DNA from: Bacillota bacterium
GTDB taxonomy: Bacteria > Bacillota > UBA4882 > UBA8346
Assembly (NCBI GenBank): GCA_023429995.1
Contig: JAEZCE010000014.1
Location: 56,793-120,792, forward strand
DNA length: 64,000 nucleotides
Direction of reading: 5' to 3'
Position numbers and translations under genes: made by a program. How positions within the stretch are numbered: the stretch's first letter is position 1; every line of letters begins with the position of its first letter. The notes under the pieces were generated by a model. It was not told where the DNA came from, did not search any database, and saw only the letters and a list, made by a program, of their open reading frames with translations. This document shows, piece by piece, positions 1 to 8,995 of this stretch.

Positions 1-2
1 AA

Positions 3-422
3 ATATTTCCGCAAATCGGAATATCCGCATTAGGCCTTGAGAGCCGAGGGACACTCGGGCAATTTGCTTTAAGTCATTCCGGGCAGCTCAAGAAAAGGCC
101 TCGTCCCGAGTTGGAAACGGTATATGCCGCTCCGAGAAATGAAGCGGAAAAAGTTATCATTGAAAAATGGCAGGAAGTTCTCGGTTTCGATAAGATCGGA
201 ATCCATGACGACTTTTTCCAATTGGGAGGTCATTCTTTAATTGCGGCGGCGGTAGCTACTGATCTTAGTAGGAAATTTAACGTTCAAATACCGATGCGAA
301 CGCTTTTTGAAACCACCACCGCGGCCGGAATCGCCGAACTTATTGAGACTTATCTTTGGGCGGCTGCAAAAAGCGAAAAAGACTCCACGGTTGATGATGA
401 ACTTGAGGGTGGCACGATTTAG
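3..422 (+). CDS. C-terminal end of a polyketide synthase module (ACP), 5' truncated
   Basis: The frame is open from the left window edge, so this is the 3' end of a longer gene rather than a small protein starting at the TTG at 111. The visible part is a linker of the type seen between a ketoreductase and a carrier protein (RPRPELETVYAAPRNEAE), followed by one acyl carrier domain with the phosphopantetheine site in DDFFQLGGHSLIAA, then an acidic tail. That linker style is typical of type I PKS modules, so the upstream enzyme is probably a PKS or a PKS/NRPS hybrid. It ends 39 bp before the NRPS gene, which begins with a docking domain that may pair with this tail (inference). Confidence 0.8.
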   Translation: MFPQIGISALGLESRGTLGQFALSHSGQLKKRPRPELETVYAAPRNEAEKVIIEKWQEVLGFDKIGIHDDFFQLGGHSLIAAAVATDLSRKFNVQIPMRTLFETTTAAGIAELIETYLWAAAKSEKDSTVDDELEGGTI

Positions 423-461
423 GAAGGAAGAAGGTTTTTAAGCTGCATTCGAGGTGATTCC

Positions 462-3400
462 ATGTCGATAATCGAATTTTGCTCCGAATTGAGAAATAGG
501 GGCATAAAGCTTTGGTTGGAGGGTGATTCCCTCAAGTATCAAGCGCCGAAAGGTGCAATGACCCAAGACTTACTGGGTGAGATTTCCCAAAGGAAAGATG
601 CGATCCGCTCATTTCTCAAGCAGGTTTCGGACGGTCATCAAAGTATCTCTGAGGTTATTTTGAAGGCTGGCCGAAACGGTCAGGATATTCCATTGTCTTT
701 TTCCCAGCAGGCGTTGTGGTTTTTTGATCAGTTGACTCCGGGCAACCCGGTTTATAACATACCCAATGCTGTCCGAATAAAAGGTGAGCTCGATATGAAA
801 GCCATGGAGTCGGCCTTAAACGTCGTAATCGAGCGCCATGAAATCTTAAGGACTACTTTTGCCGGTAAAGACGGCAAACCTTTCCAAGTCATTGCCCCGG
901 AGTTTCGCGTTGCTTTAAAAATGAAAGACTTTCAAGGGTATCAAGATCTGGAGCTTAAGCAAAAAATCCGTGAAGCACTGGAAGAAGAGGCCTGGATGCC
1001 TTTTAACCTGAAGGATGGCCCGTTGTGGCGGTTAAACCTGTTTAGGATGGGTGAAAAAGATTACGTGATTGCTTTTACTATCCATCATATTATTTCCGAT
1101 GCCTGGTCCAACGGAATATTCATCAACGAATTTTTTAAGGGATATGAAGCTTTCAGGGCGAGTATTCCTGGTATCCCTTTGGATTTACCGCCTCTACCCG
1201 TCCAGTTTGCGGATTATGCGCACTGGCAAAGACTGCGTTTTGCAAATCAAGAGATCGTAAGCCCTTTGGTTGCTTATTGGATGAAGCAACTTAGCAAGCA
1301 TCCGCCGTTGGAATTGCCTACGGATCATCCAAGGCCGTTAGCCCAGAGTTTTCGCGGAAGAACTCTAACCATACTCCTTCAGCCGGAACGGGTCCATAAA
1401 ATAAAAGAACGATGCATCACGGAAGAAGTAACTCTATTTGTATTTTTCCTGGCATCATGGGTAACTTTGCTATACCGGTATTCGGGGCAGGAGGATATCC
1501 TGGTTGGAACGGTGGTGGCCAACCGCAATCAGATTGAACTCACGGGGTTAATCGGCTTTATTATGAATACCTTGGTATTGCGTAATGAAGTATCCGCTAA
1601 GCTGTCTTTTAAGGAATTATTGCAACGGGTAAAAAATGTTACCTTAGATGCTTTTACCCATCAAGAACTACCCTTTGATCTCCTTTTAGAGGAGCTTAAA
1701 CCGGAGCGGGACATCAGCCGCACCCCTTTATTTCAAGTGATGTACATTCATCAAAATCCTGCGGAGGTGGAGCTTCAAATTGAAGGATTAGATATTGAAC
1801 CCCTGGAGGTTGAAAATAAAGCGGCTCCATTTGATTTGCGGCTGATTACCCAGGAAACTCGGGAGGGGATTATTTGCCGACTTGATTATTGTACGGCTTT
1901 ATATGAAGATGCGACCATAGGCCGGATGCTGGAACATTATCAAAATATTATTCAAGAAGCGGTTGGGGATATTTCCCGGGAAATCGGCAAGTTATCGATT
2001 TTATCCTCCAAAGAACGCCGTCAGATACTGGAAGATTTCAATGATACGGCTGTCCCATATCCAACCGATTGTTTAATTCATCGGTTATTTGAAAAACAAG
2101 TTGAAAAGGCCCCCAATACCATTGCGGTTATCTTTGAAGGCGCATCATTGACATATTCCGTGCTCAATCAAAGGGCCAACCAATTGGCCCATTATCTACG
2201 GAGTTGCGGGGTAGGACCGGATATTACCGTAGGAGTCTGTCTGGAACGTTCATTGGAGATGGTAATCAGTTTATTGGGGATTTTGAAAGCAGGCGGCGCC
2301 TATGTGCCTTTTGATCCCCATTATCCCCGGGACAGAGTGAATTTTATGATTGAAAATGCCAAAGTAAAAGTATTGATTACCATAGAATCACTGATCCCGG
2401 AAATTTCAACCGGTGGAGCCCAATTACTTTGCCTGGACAAGAATGATGAGAAAATAAGGCAGCAATGTGCGGTCAATTTGGACAGCGGAGTCAGCAAGGA
2501 CAATTTAGCCTATATCATCTATACTTCGGGATCCACAGGGATGCCTAAGGGCGCCATCAATACTCATCTGGGATTATGTAACCACAAACTTTGGATGCAG
2601 GATGCCTATAAGCTTACTCCAAACGACCGGGTGTTACAAAAAACGCCGTTTAGTTTTGATGTATCGGTATGGGAATTTTTTTGGCCGCTGATGACTGGCG
2701 CCAGACTGGTGGTAGCAAAGCCCGAGGGACATAAAGATCCGCAATATCTAATTAAAACCATTATGGAACAGGGCATTACCACGATTCATTTTGTTCCCTC
2801 CATGCTTTATGCGTTTTTGGAACAGCCGGAGGCAAGAGAATGCACCGGTTTAAAACGAGTTTTTTGCAGCGGTGAAGCGCTCAATATCGATTTGTTGAAT
2901 AAATTTCGGGGGATTTTTGATATTCCGATCCATAATGTCTACGGTCCGGCCGAGTGCTCCGATGTTTCCACCGCCTGGACTTATGAGGGACAGCATGAAG
3001 TAGCAGTGGTGCCGATTGGCAAACCCATCTCCAATGTCAGGGTTTATATATTGGATAAATTTTTAAATCCGGTCCCCTTGGGAGTGACCGGAGAATTATA
3101 CGTGGGGGGTATCAGTGTCGGAAAGGGGTATATCAACAACCCGGAGTTAACTGCAGAACGGTTTATGCTTGATCCCTTCAGTTCCGCAAAAGAGGCTAAA
3201 ATGTATAAGACCGGCGATTTGGCCCGTTTTTTATCTGACGGCAATATTGAATATAGGGGAAGAATTGATTTTCAAGTAAAAATACGCGGTGTCCGCATCG
3301 AACTGGGTGAAATCGAAAAATCGTTGGCGGAAAATCCCGCTGTTAAAGGAAACGCCGTCATAGCTTGGGAAAAAGATAATGGAAACCAATATTTGGTCGC

Positions 3401-3923
3401 CTATATCGTCCCTCAAGACGGTATTGCGCCGGATATCAATGAAATTCGCAAATCCTTGCGCAATAAGCTTCCGGAATATATGGTGCCTTCCCTCTACGTT
3501 TTTATTGAGCGGCTACCTTTAAATCCCAACGGTAAGCTGGATAGAAAGGCGCTACCCGCCCCGGATATCGCAAGCGCTTCCAAAAACAGCAATTACGTTG
3601 CGCCGCAGAATGAGATTGAAAAGATACTGGCGGATATATGGAAAGAAGTTATCGGAATGGACGAGATCGGGGTTCATGATAACTTTTTTGAAATCGGGGG
3701 CCACTCCCTACTTTTGGTACAAGTCCATAGCAGGATGAAAGAGGTTTTTAAGAGAGACTTTCCCTTACTGGAGATGTTTACCTATCCTACAATCAGCGCC
3801 TTGGCTGGATTTATCACCGGGGAACCGGACAAACCCGTTTTGATGCAAAATAATGAAGAAAGACTTCACAAGCAAAAGCAGGCCAAACTCAAAAGAAAAG
3901 AGTTGAATCGGAGAGGAGCCTAA
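462..3923 (+). CDS. Non-ribosomal peptide synthetase, one module: docking-C-A-PCP
   Basis: Adds one amino acid to the chain coming from the upstream PKS. Domains in order: TubC-like N-terminal docking domain (about residues 1-54), condensation domain (about 75-500) with HHIISDAWS at about 207, adenylation domain (about 540-1030) with YTSGSTGMPKG near 685, and a PCP with GGHSLLLV near 1080. My reading of the specificity code is D-V-W-H-F-S-V-D-V-K. The DVWH-S part resembles serine-type codes, but positions 330-331 do not fit, so the substrate is uncertain. There is no thioesterase. The ATG follows an AGGTGA-type site, and the stop overlaps the next start as TAATG, so it is translationally coupled to the PKS. 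Confidence 0.95.
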   Translation: MSIIEFCSELRNRGIKLWLEGDSLKYQAPKGAMTQDLLGEISQRKDAIRSFLKQVSDGHQSISEVILKAGRNGQDIPLSFSQQALWFFDQLTPGNPVYNIPNAVRIKGELDMKAMESALNVVIERHEILRTTFAGKDGKPFQVIAPEFRVALKMKDFQGYQDLELKQKIREALEEEAWMPFNLKDGPLWRLNLFRMGEKDYVIAFTIHHIISDAWSNGIFINEFFKGYEAFRASIPGIPLDLPPLPVQFADYAHWQRLRFANQEIVSPLVAYWMKQLSKHPPLELPTDHPRPLAQSFRGRTLTILLQPERVHKIKERCITEEVTLFVFFLASWVTLLYRYSGQEDILVGTVVANRNQIELTGLIGFIMNTLVLRNEVSAKLSFKELLQRVKNVTLDAFTHQELPFDLLLEELKPERDISRTPLFQVMYIHQNPAEVELQIEGLDIEPLEVENKAAPFDLRLITQETREGIICRLDYCTALYEDATIGRMLEHYQNIIQEAVGDISREIGKLSILSSKERRQILEDFNDTAVPYPTDCLIHRLFEKQVEKAPNTIAVIFEGASLTYSVLNQRANQLAHYLRSCGVGPDITVGVCLERSLEMVISLLGILKAGGAYVPFDPHYPRDRVNFMIENAKVKVLITIESLIPEISTGGAQLLCLDKNDEKIRQQCAVNLDSGVSKDNLAYIIYTSGSTGMPKGAINTHLGLCNHKLWMQDAYKLTPNDRVLQKTPFSFDVSVWEFFWPLMTGARLVVAKPEGHKDPQYLIKTIMEQGITTIHFVPSMLYAFLEQPEARECTGLKRVFCSGEALNIDLLNKFRGIFDIPIHNVYGPAECSDVSTAWTYEGQHEVAVVPIGKPISNVRVYILDKFLNPVPLGVTGELYVGGISVGKGYINNPELTAERFMLDPFSSAKEAKMYKTGDLARFLSDGNIEYRGRIDFQVKIRGVRIELGEIEKSLAENPAVKGNAVIAWEKDNGNQYLVAYIVPQDGIAPDINEIRKSLRNKLPEYMVPSLYVFIERLPLNPNGKLDRKALPAPDIASASKNSNYVAPQNEIEKILADIWKEVIGMDEIGVHDNFFEIGGHSLLLVQVHSRMKEVFKRDFPLLEMFTYPTISALAGFITGEPDKPVLMQNNEERLHKQKQAKLKRKELNRRGA

Positions 3924-6900
3924 TGATGAATAACTCCAATGATCAAGAGGCGGTTGAGGGAATTGCCATCATTGGGATGTCGGGAAGGTTTCCCGGCGCC
4001 GGAAATATCGATCAATTCTGGAATAACCTCAAAGATGGCGTAGAAAGCATTACCTACTTTTCTAAGGAGGATGCGCGGGCTTCCGGAATCAATGAGGATA
4101 TCATCAATGACCCCAATTACGTTTTCGCCGGTGGGGTTTTGGAAGATGTTGAGCTGTTTGATGCCGGCTTTTTTGGTTTTAATCCGCAGGAAGCAGCTAC
4201 GATGGATCCTCAACAAAGATTATTCTTGGAATGTGCTTATGAAGCACTTGAAAATGCGGGTTATGCCGGGAATCAGTATGATATTCCGGTAGGGGTTTAC
4301 GCCGGGGCCAATATGAGCACGTATTTTTTGTATCACCTCTTTCGTCAAGTGGGTATTTGTGATGATTTTTCCTTAGCCATCGCCAATGATAAGGATTATA
4401 TCGCCACGCGCGTTTCGTATGAATTGAATTTTAAAGGCCCCAGTATCACTGTTCAAACAGCCTGTTCCACTTCGATGACGGCTGTTGCAATGGCCTGTGA
4501 AGGACTATTGAATTACCATTGCGATATGGCGTTAGCCGGAGGAGCGGCGGTAAAGCTTCCGCAAAAAATGGGCTATTTGTATCAACCTGGGATGATTGTT
4601 TCACCGGACGGGCATACCAGGCCCTTTGATGAAGACGCCCAGGGAACGGTATTTACCAGTGTGGTTGGAGTGGTGGTTTTAAAACGCCTGGAGGACGCTT
4701 TAAAAGATGGTGATTCTATCTATGCCGTTATTAAGGGAATCGCGGTCAATAATGATGGTTCCGATAAAGTCGGGTTTACCGCGCCCAGCAGGGAAGGGCA
4801 GGCCGAAGTCATTGCGGCGGCGCAAAATCTTGCGGGTATTAATCCGGAAGATGTCGGTTATATTGAAACACACGGTACCGGTACTTCTTTGGGAGATCCG
4901 ATTGAGATTGGGGCGCTGATGAGCGTTTTTAAACGAACCACCGAAAAGAAAGCCTTTTGTGCCGTAGGTTCGGTGAAAAGTAATATCGGACATGCCGTTT
5001 CCGGATCGGGTGTGGCCGGATTGATTAAAACTGTTTTGGCGTTAAAACACAAACAAATACCGCCCAGTATTAATTTCCGTTATCCCAATTCCAAGATTGA
5101 TTTTGAAAGCAGCGCTTTTTATATTAATAACCGGCTGACCGATTGGCAAAGCAACGGTAAGCCCCGAATTGCCGGAATCAGTTCTTTCGGATTCGGCGGT
5201 ACCAATGTTCATGCAATTTTGGAGGAGGCTCCGCCTATTCAACGGTTTCCCCCATCCAAAGCCTGGCAGATACTCACTATATCTGCCAAGACCCGGGACG
5301 CGCTTGAAAAGACCTGTTTTAATCTGGCTGATTTCTTTCGGAAACACCGGGAGGTTGATTTCAGCGATGCGGTTTATACCCTTCATGTTGGCCGTAAGGA
5401 GTTTCAGTATCGGCGGGCCATTCTATGCCGGGATTTGGATGACGCTATCCGTCTGCTGACAGCGGAACCGGGAAATCCAGCCGTCTTTTCGGGAATAGCC
5501 GGCGAAAAGAATAAGATGGACTCTGAAATATCCGGTATCATTGCCGCGATGGATTCAGACACGGAATACCGGATGGCGGAATTAGCAAAACACTGGGTGA
5601 ACGGGACCTTTGTCGATTGGAAATTATTCCATCAACAGGAAAAGAGATTGCGCATTCCATTGCCGACCTATCCTTTTGAAAGAAAGAGGCATTGGGTGGA
5701 GCAATATCCGGTGAAAGATCTGACGATACCTGATTTTAAAGCCCGAGATGGTCAGGGGGATTTTCATGGGTGGCTGTATCATTTTTCCTGGAAAAGAGCA
5801 ACTTCACTACTGTTTGACGTAAACAAAATGGACAAAAATGAAAGTTGGCTGATATTTGCGGATGAGCGCCACTTTGACAACCAGTTTATTGAGTTTTTGG
5901 AAAAGGAAAATATCCCTGTCGTTAAGGTCGGAAAAGGCGGACAATTCGCTAAAATCAACGAGGCCGTTTTCTCCATCAATCCCGGTAAAAAAGAGGATTA
6001 TCAGGCCTTAATCGGCGCCCTCATCGGAACCGGTAAAATTCCCCGGAAAATTGTTCACTTGTGGAGTGTCACCGGTGACCGGCAGGGACTTTCAAAGTTG
6101 GAATTTTGCGACCAATGCCAGGAGAACGGCTTTTTTAGTTTGTTATATCTCGCCCAAGCCTTAGGAGAATTTGAAGTCAGGGAAAGATTAAGAATTGTAG
6201 CCATTACCAATAATCTGCATTGGATCGCCGCCGAAAAGGATTCTTATCCTGAAAAAGCCACCATATTAGGTGTTTGTAAGGTTATCCCCAAGGAGTATCC
6301 GGGTATTTCTTGCCAAAGCATTGATATTACATTACCGGAAACGCCCGGAACGACATTTCAAAGATTAATCGGCAATATTTTGGCTGAGATAAGCGAAAAA
6401 GAGCCGGAGTTTATCGTGGCCCTACGGGGATCAACCCGTTGGATACAGACTTTTGAGAAGCTGAAGCTTGAAGCGGAGTACAATACCTGTCTGGACAGGG
6501 AAGAGGCAGTATATCTAATCACCGGAGGAATGGGCGGGATTGGACTTGCGATTGCCCGTTATATGGCCAGTAAGGCGAAAGTGAAATTAGTATTGACCGG
6601 ACGGTCGTTTTTCCCTGAGAAGAAAGATTGGAACCGCTGGGTGGCTGCCCACGGTGAACAAGAGAAGATAAGCGCCAAAATCAGACAGTTAATGGCCATG
6701 GAAGGCATGGGATCGGAGATAATGGTTGTTAACGCCGATATATCCGAATTAGAGCAAATGCGAAAGGTTGTAAGCCGGGTGCGGGGAGAATTTGGCGCAA
6801 TCAATGGGGTGATCCATGCGGCAGGCATAGCCGACAATGAATTAATCAGTCAAAAAAGTCATCAAACGGCATCCAAGGTTTTATTGCCTAAAGTCCGAGG

Positions 6901-7630
6901 AACGCTGGTATTGGATGAACTATTTAAGGAGGAGAAACTTGACTTCATGGTTTTATTCTCTTCCAGCAGCGCCATACTGGGAAACGCCGGGTTTGTAGAT
7001 TATTGCGCCGCCAATAATTTTCTAGATGCCTACGCCCAGCAGCGCAACAACTTCGCCGACACTTATACGGTCTCGGTGAATTGGGACGAGTGGGATGAAG
7101 TTGGCATGGCGGCGGAAAGTCAGAGCCGGGATCGGGTCAAAAACAAGGTCACCGTGAAAGAAGGCTTAGCCCTGCTTGATAGAATTGTTGCTTTTAAACC
7201 GGCCGCTCAGGTTATTGTGACTCCCGGGAATCTATTGGATATGCTGGAGGATATTAAAACGTATTTACATGCTTCATTGGATGGACAATCAGGATTAACC
7301 CATGAGGGTATCATGGAAAATAACCGTCCGGATTTAGCCACCCCATTGGAGAATCCCCGGAATGAAACCGAAGCGCTCATCGTTGAAATATGGCAGAAAT
7401 TGCTCGGCATATACCCGATAGGGATACATGACGACTTCTTTGAACTGGGGGGACACTCTTTGCTGGCGGTAACGCTCCTTTCCGAACTGGCGAAGGGATT
7501 TCATCGGAGCATATCATTGCAAGACTTTTTTGAAAGAGCCACGGTTGCGCAGTTGGCGGAAATGTTCCGGGTTCCCGAGGAAACAGCGGATGAAGAAGGG
7601 GCGGGAGAGTACGAAGAAGGGCAAATATAG
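3923..7630 (+). CDS. AT-less polyketide synthase, one module: KS-KR-ACP
   Basis: Extends the chain by one malonate-derived unit and reduces the keto group. The ketosynthase (about residues 12-435) has the active Cys in QTACSTSM (about 180) and the two His motifs ETHGTGT and KSNIGH. No acyltransferase follows: a short KS-side linker runs directly into the usual post-AT linker (LPTYPFERKRHWVEQ near 590), so the AT has been lost from between them. The ketoreductase has GGMGGIG near 868 and the Ser/Tyr region LFSSSS...DYCAANNF near 1011-1030. The ACP has GGHSLLAV near 1177. Malonate is presumably supplied by the discrete transferase directly downstream. The start overlaps the previous stop. Confidence 0.93.
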   Translation: MMNNSNDQEAVEGIAIIGMSGRFPGAGNIDQFWNNLKDGVESITYFSKEDARASGINEDIINDPNYVFAGGVLEDVELFDAGFFGFNPQEAATMDPQQRLFLECAYEALENAGYAGNQYDIPVGVYAGANMSTYFLYHLFRQVGICDDFSLAIANDKDYIATRVSYELNFKGPSITVQTACSTSMTAVAMACEGLLNYHCDMALAGGAAVKLPQKMGYLYQPGMIVSPDGHTRPFDEDAQGTVFTSVVGVVVLKRLEDALKDGDSIYAVIKGIAVNNDGSDKVGFTAPSREGQAEVIAAAQNLAGINPEDVGYIETHGTGTSLGDPIEIGALMSVFKRTTEKKAFCAVGSVKSNIGHAVSGSGVAGLIKTVLALKHKQIPPSINFRYPNSKIDFESSAFYINNRLTDWQSNGKPRIAGISSFGFGGTNVHAILEEAPPIQRFPPSKAWQILTISAKTRDALEKTCFNLADFFRKHREVDFSDAVYTLHVGRKEFQYRRAILCRDLDDAIRLLTAEPGNPAVFSGIAGEKNKMDSEISGIIAAMDSDTEYRMAELAKHWVNGTFVDWKLFHQQEKRLRIPLPTYPFERKRHWVEQYPVKDLTIPDFKARDGQGDFHGWLYHFSWKRATSLLFDVNKMDKNESWLIFADERHFDNQFIEFLEKENIPVVKVGKGGQFAKINEAVFSINPGKKEDYQALIGALIGTGKIPRKIVHLWSVTGDRQGLSKLEFCDQCQENGFFSLLYLAQALGEFEVRERLRIVAITNNLHWIAAEKDSYPEKATILGVCKVIPKEYPGISCQSIDITLPETPGTTFQRLIGNILAEISEKEPEFIVALRGSTRWIQTFEKLKLEAEYNTCLDREEAVYLITGGMGGIGLAIARYMASKAKVKLVLTGRSFFPEKKDWNRWVAAHGEQEKISAKIRQLMAMEGMGSEIMVVNADISELEQMRKVVSRVRGEFGAINGVIHAAGIADNELISQKSHQTASKVLLPKVRGTLVLDELFKEEKLDFMVLFSSSSAILGNAGFVDYCAANNFLDAYAQQRNNFADTYTVSVNWDEWDEVGMAAESQSRDRVKNKVTVKEGLALLDRIVAFKPAAQVIVTPGNLLDMLEDIKTYLHASLDGQSGLTHEGIMENNRPDLATPLENPRNETEALIVEIWQKLLGIYPIGIHDDFFELGGHSLLAVTLLSELAKGFHRSISLQDFFERATVAQLAEMFRVPEETADEEGAGEYEEGQI

Positions 7631-7669
7631 GACAATGGGAATTGCTTTAGGTGATTGGAGGAGATTGCA

Positions 7670-8926
7670 ATGATGAAAATGGCGTTTTTGTTTCCAGGGC
7701 AGGGTTCTCAATATGTTGGAATGGGGAAAAGCCTTTGCCAATCTTTCCCGGAAGCCGGAAATACTTTTGACGAGGCCAATGAAGCTTTGGGATTTGACCT
7801 TAAAAGGCTTTGTTTTGAAGGAGGCATGGAAGAGCTCACCAAGACCGAGAATACTCAGCCTGCCGTTTTAACTGCAAGTATTGCGGCTTACCGGATTTAT
7901 AGGAAAGAGATTGGAGTCGAACCGGTTTTAATGGCCGGACATAGCTTGGGTGAAATTTCGGCTTTATGTTGCGCTGGTGGTATCAATTTTTCCGATGCCG
8001 TAAAAATCGTGAACCAAAGAGGCAGGTTTATGCAGGATGCTGTGGCGCCGGGGAACGGGATGATGGCTGCGGTAAGCGGCCTTGCAGAGAGCGTTATCGA
8101 AGAGGAATGCAGAAAGGCATCGCAAAATGGGAGGCTGGCGGTGGTATCCAACTACAATTCGCCGGACCAGATTGTGATATCCGGTCATACTCCGGCAGTG
8201 GAGGAAGTGAGCGAAAGCCTTAACAATAAAGGCGCCAGGGTTGTTCCCTTAAGGGTCAGCGCGCCGTTTCACAGCCCGTTGATGCAACCGGCCGCCTTGC
8301 GGTTAAGGGTGGAATTGGAGAAATACAATTTTGGCGAATTAATTTACAGTGTGATTTCAAATGTAACCGCCGCGCCATACCCTGGCAAGGACAGCATCAT
8401 CGAATACTTGACAAGGCAGATTGTCCAGCCGGTTCATTGGCAGGCATCGATAGAGCATATGCTGAAAGAAGGGGTTGACTTCGTGGTTGAGTTGGGTCCG
8501 CAGGCGGTTTTGTGTAATTTGCTGAAGAAAAATACCCCCCAAATTCCAGCCTATTCTTACGATAACGCTGCCGACGTCCAAAAGTTAAAAAAAGTTCTTG
8601 CCTGCGGTGAGCAGAGAGAGATACAGCAAGGAATGGACGTGATTATCCAATGCATTGCCGAAGCCGTTTGTACGAAAAACAGCAATTGGGATGAAGAAGA
8701 GTATCAAAAAGGGGTAGTTGTACCTTACCGGCAAATTAAAGTCCTGAAAGAGGAGATTGAAAAAGCTAACCGGCAACCTACCATTGAAGAAGTAAGGGCC
8801 GCGCTGGAGATGTTGAAAAGCGTGTTTCGTACCAAAAAGGTTGCCCATGATGAACAAGTTGTCAGATTCAATGATATATTTGAAACTACACATAGCAAAG
8901 GAATCTTTACTGACTTTCAATATTGA
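7670..8926 (+). CDS. Discrete (trans-acting) malonyl-CoA:ACP acyltransferase with C-terminal extension
   Basis: FabD-type acyltransferase that should load malonyl units onto the AT-less PKS module next to it. The N terminus has the family motif FPGQGSQ, the nucleophile Ser is in GHSLGE near residue 91, and there is a conserved FHSPLM around the catalytic His. The core takes about 290 residues. About 120 further residues form a charged, probably helical extension that ordinary FabD lacks; similar tails occur in ATs of hybrid NRPS/PKS clusters, possibly for docking (inference). The start was set at the ATG at 7670 because GGAGGA lies 7 bp upstream. It could in principle serve fatty acid synthesis, but its position inside the cluster argues for a dedicated role. 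Confidence 0.92.
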   Translation: MMKMAFLFPGQGSQYVGMGKSLCQSFPEAGNTFDEANEALGFDLKRLCFEGGMEELTKTENTQPAVLTASIAAYRIYRKEIGVEPVLMAGHSLGEISALCCAGGINFSDAVKIVNQRGRFMQDAVAPGNGMMAAVSGLAESVIEEECRKASQNGRLAVVSNYNSPDQIVISGHTPAVEEVSESLNNKGARVVPLRVSAPFHSPLMQPAALRLRVELEKYNFGELIYSVISNVTAAPYPGKDSIIEYLTRQIVQPVHWQASIEHMLKEGVDFVVELGPQAVLCNLLKKNTPQIPAYSYDNAADVQKLKKVLACGEQREIQQGMDVIIQCIAEAVCTKNSNWDEEEYQKGVVVPYRQIKVLKEEIEKANRQPTIEEVRAALEMLKSVFRTKKVAHDEQVVRFNDIFETTHSKGIFTDFQY

Positions 8927-8995
8927 AATTGAAAACTTGCTAAAAAATCCAATGAATTCCCGATAGCGGCATAAAAAATCCGTGAGGTGGTCATT

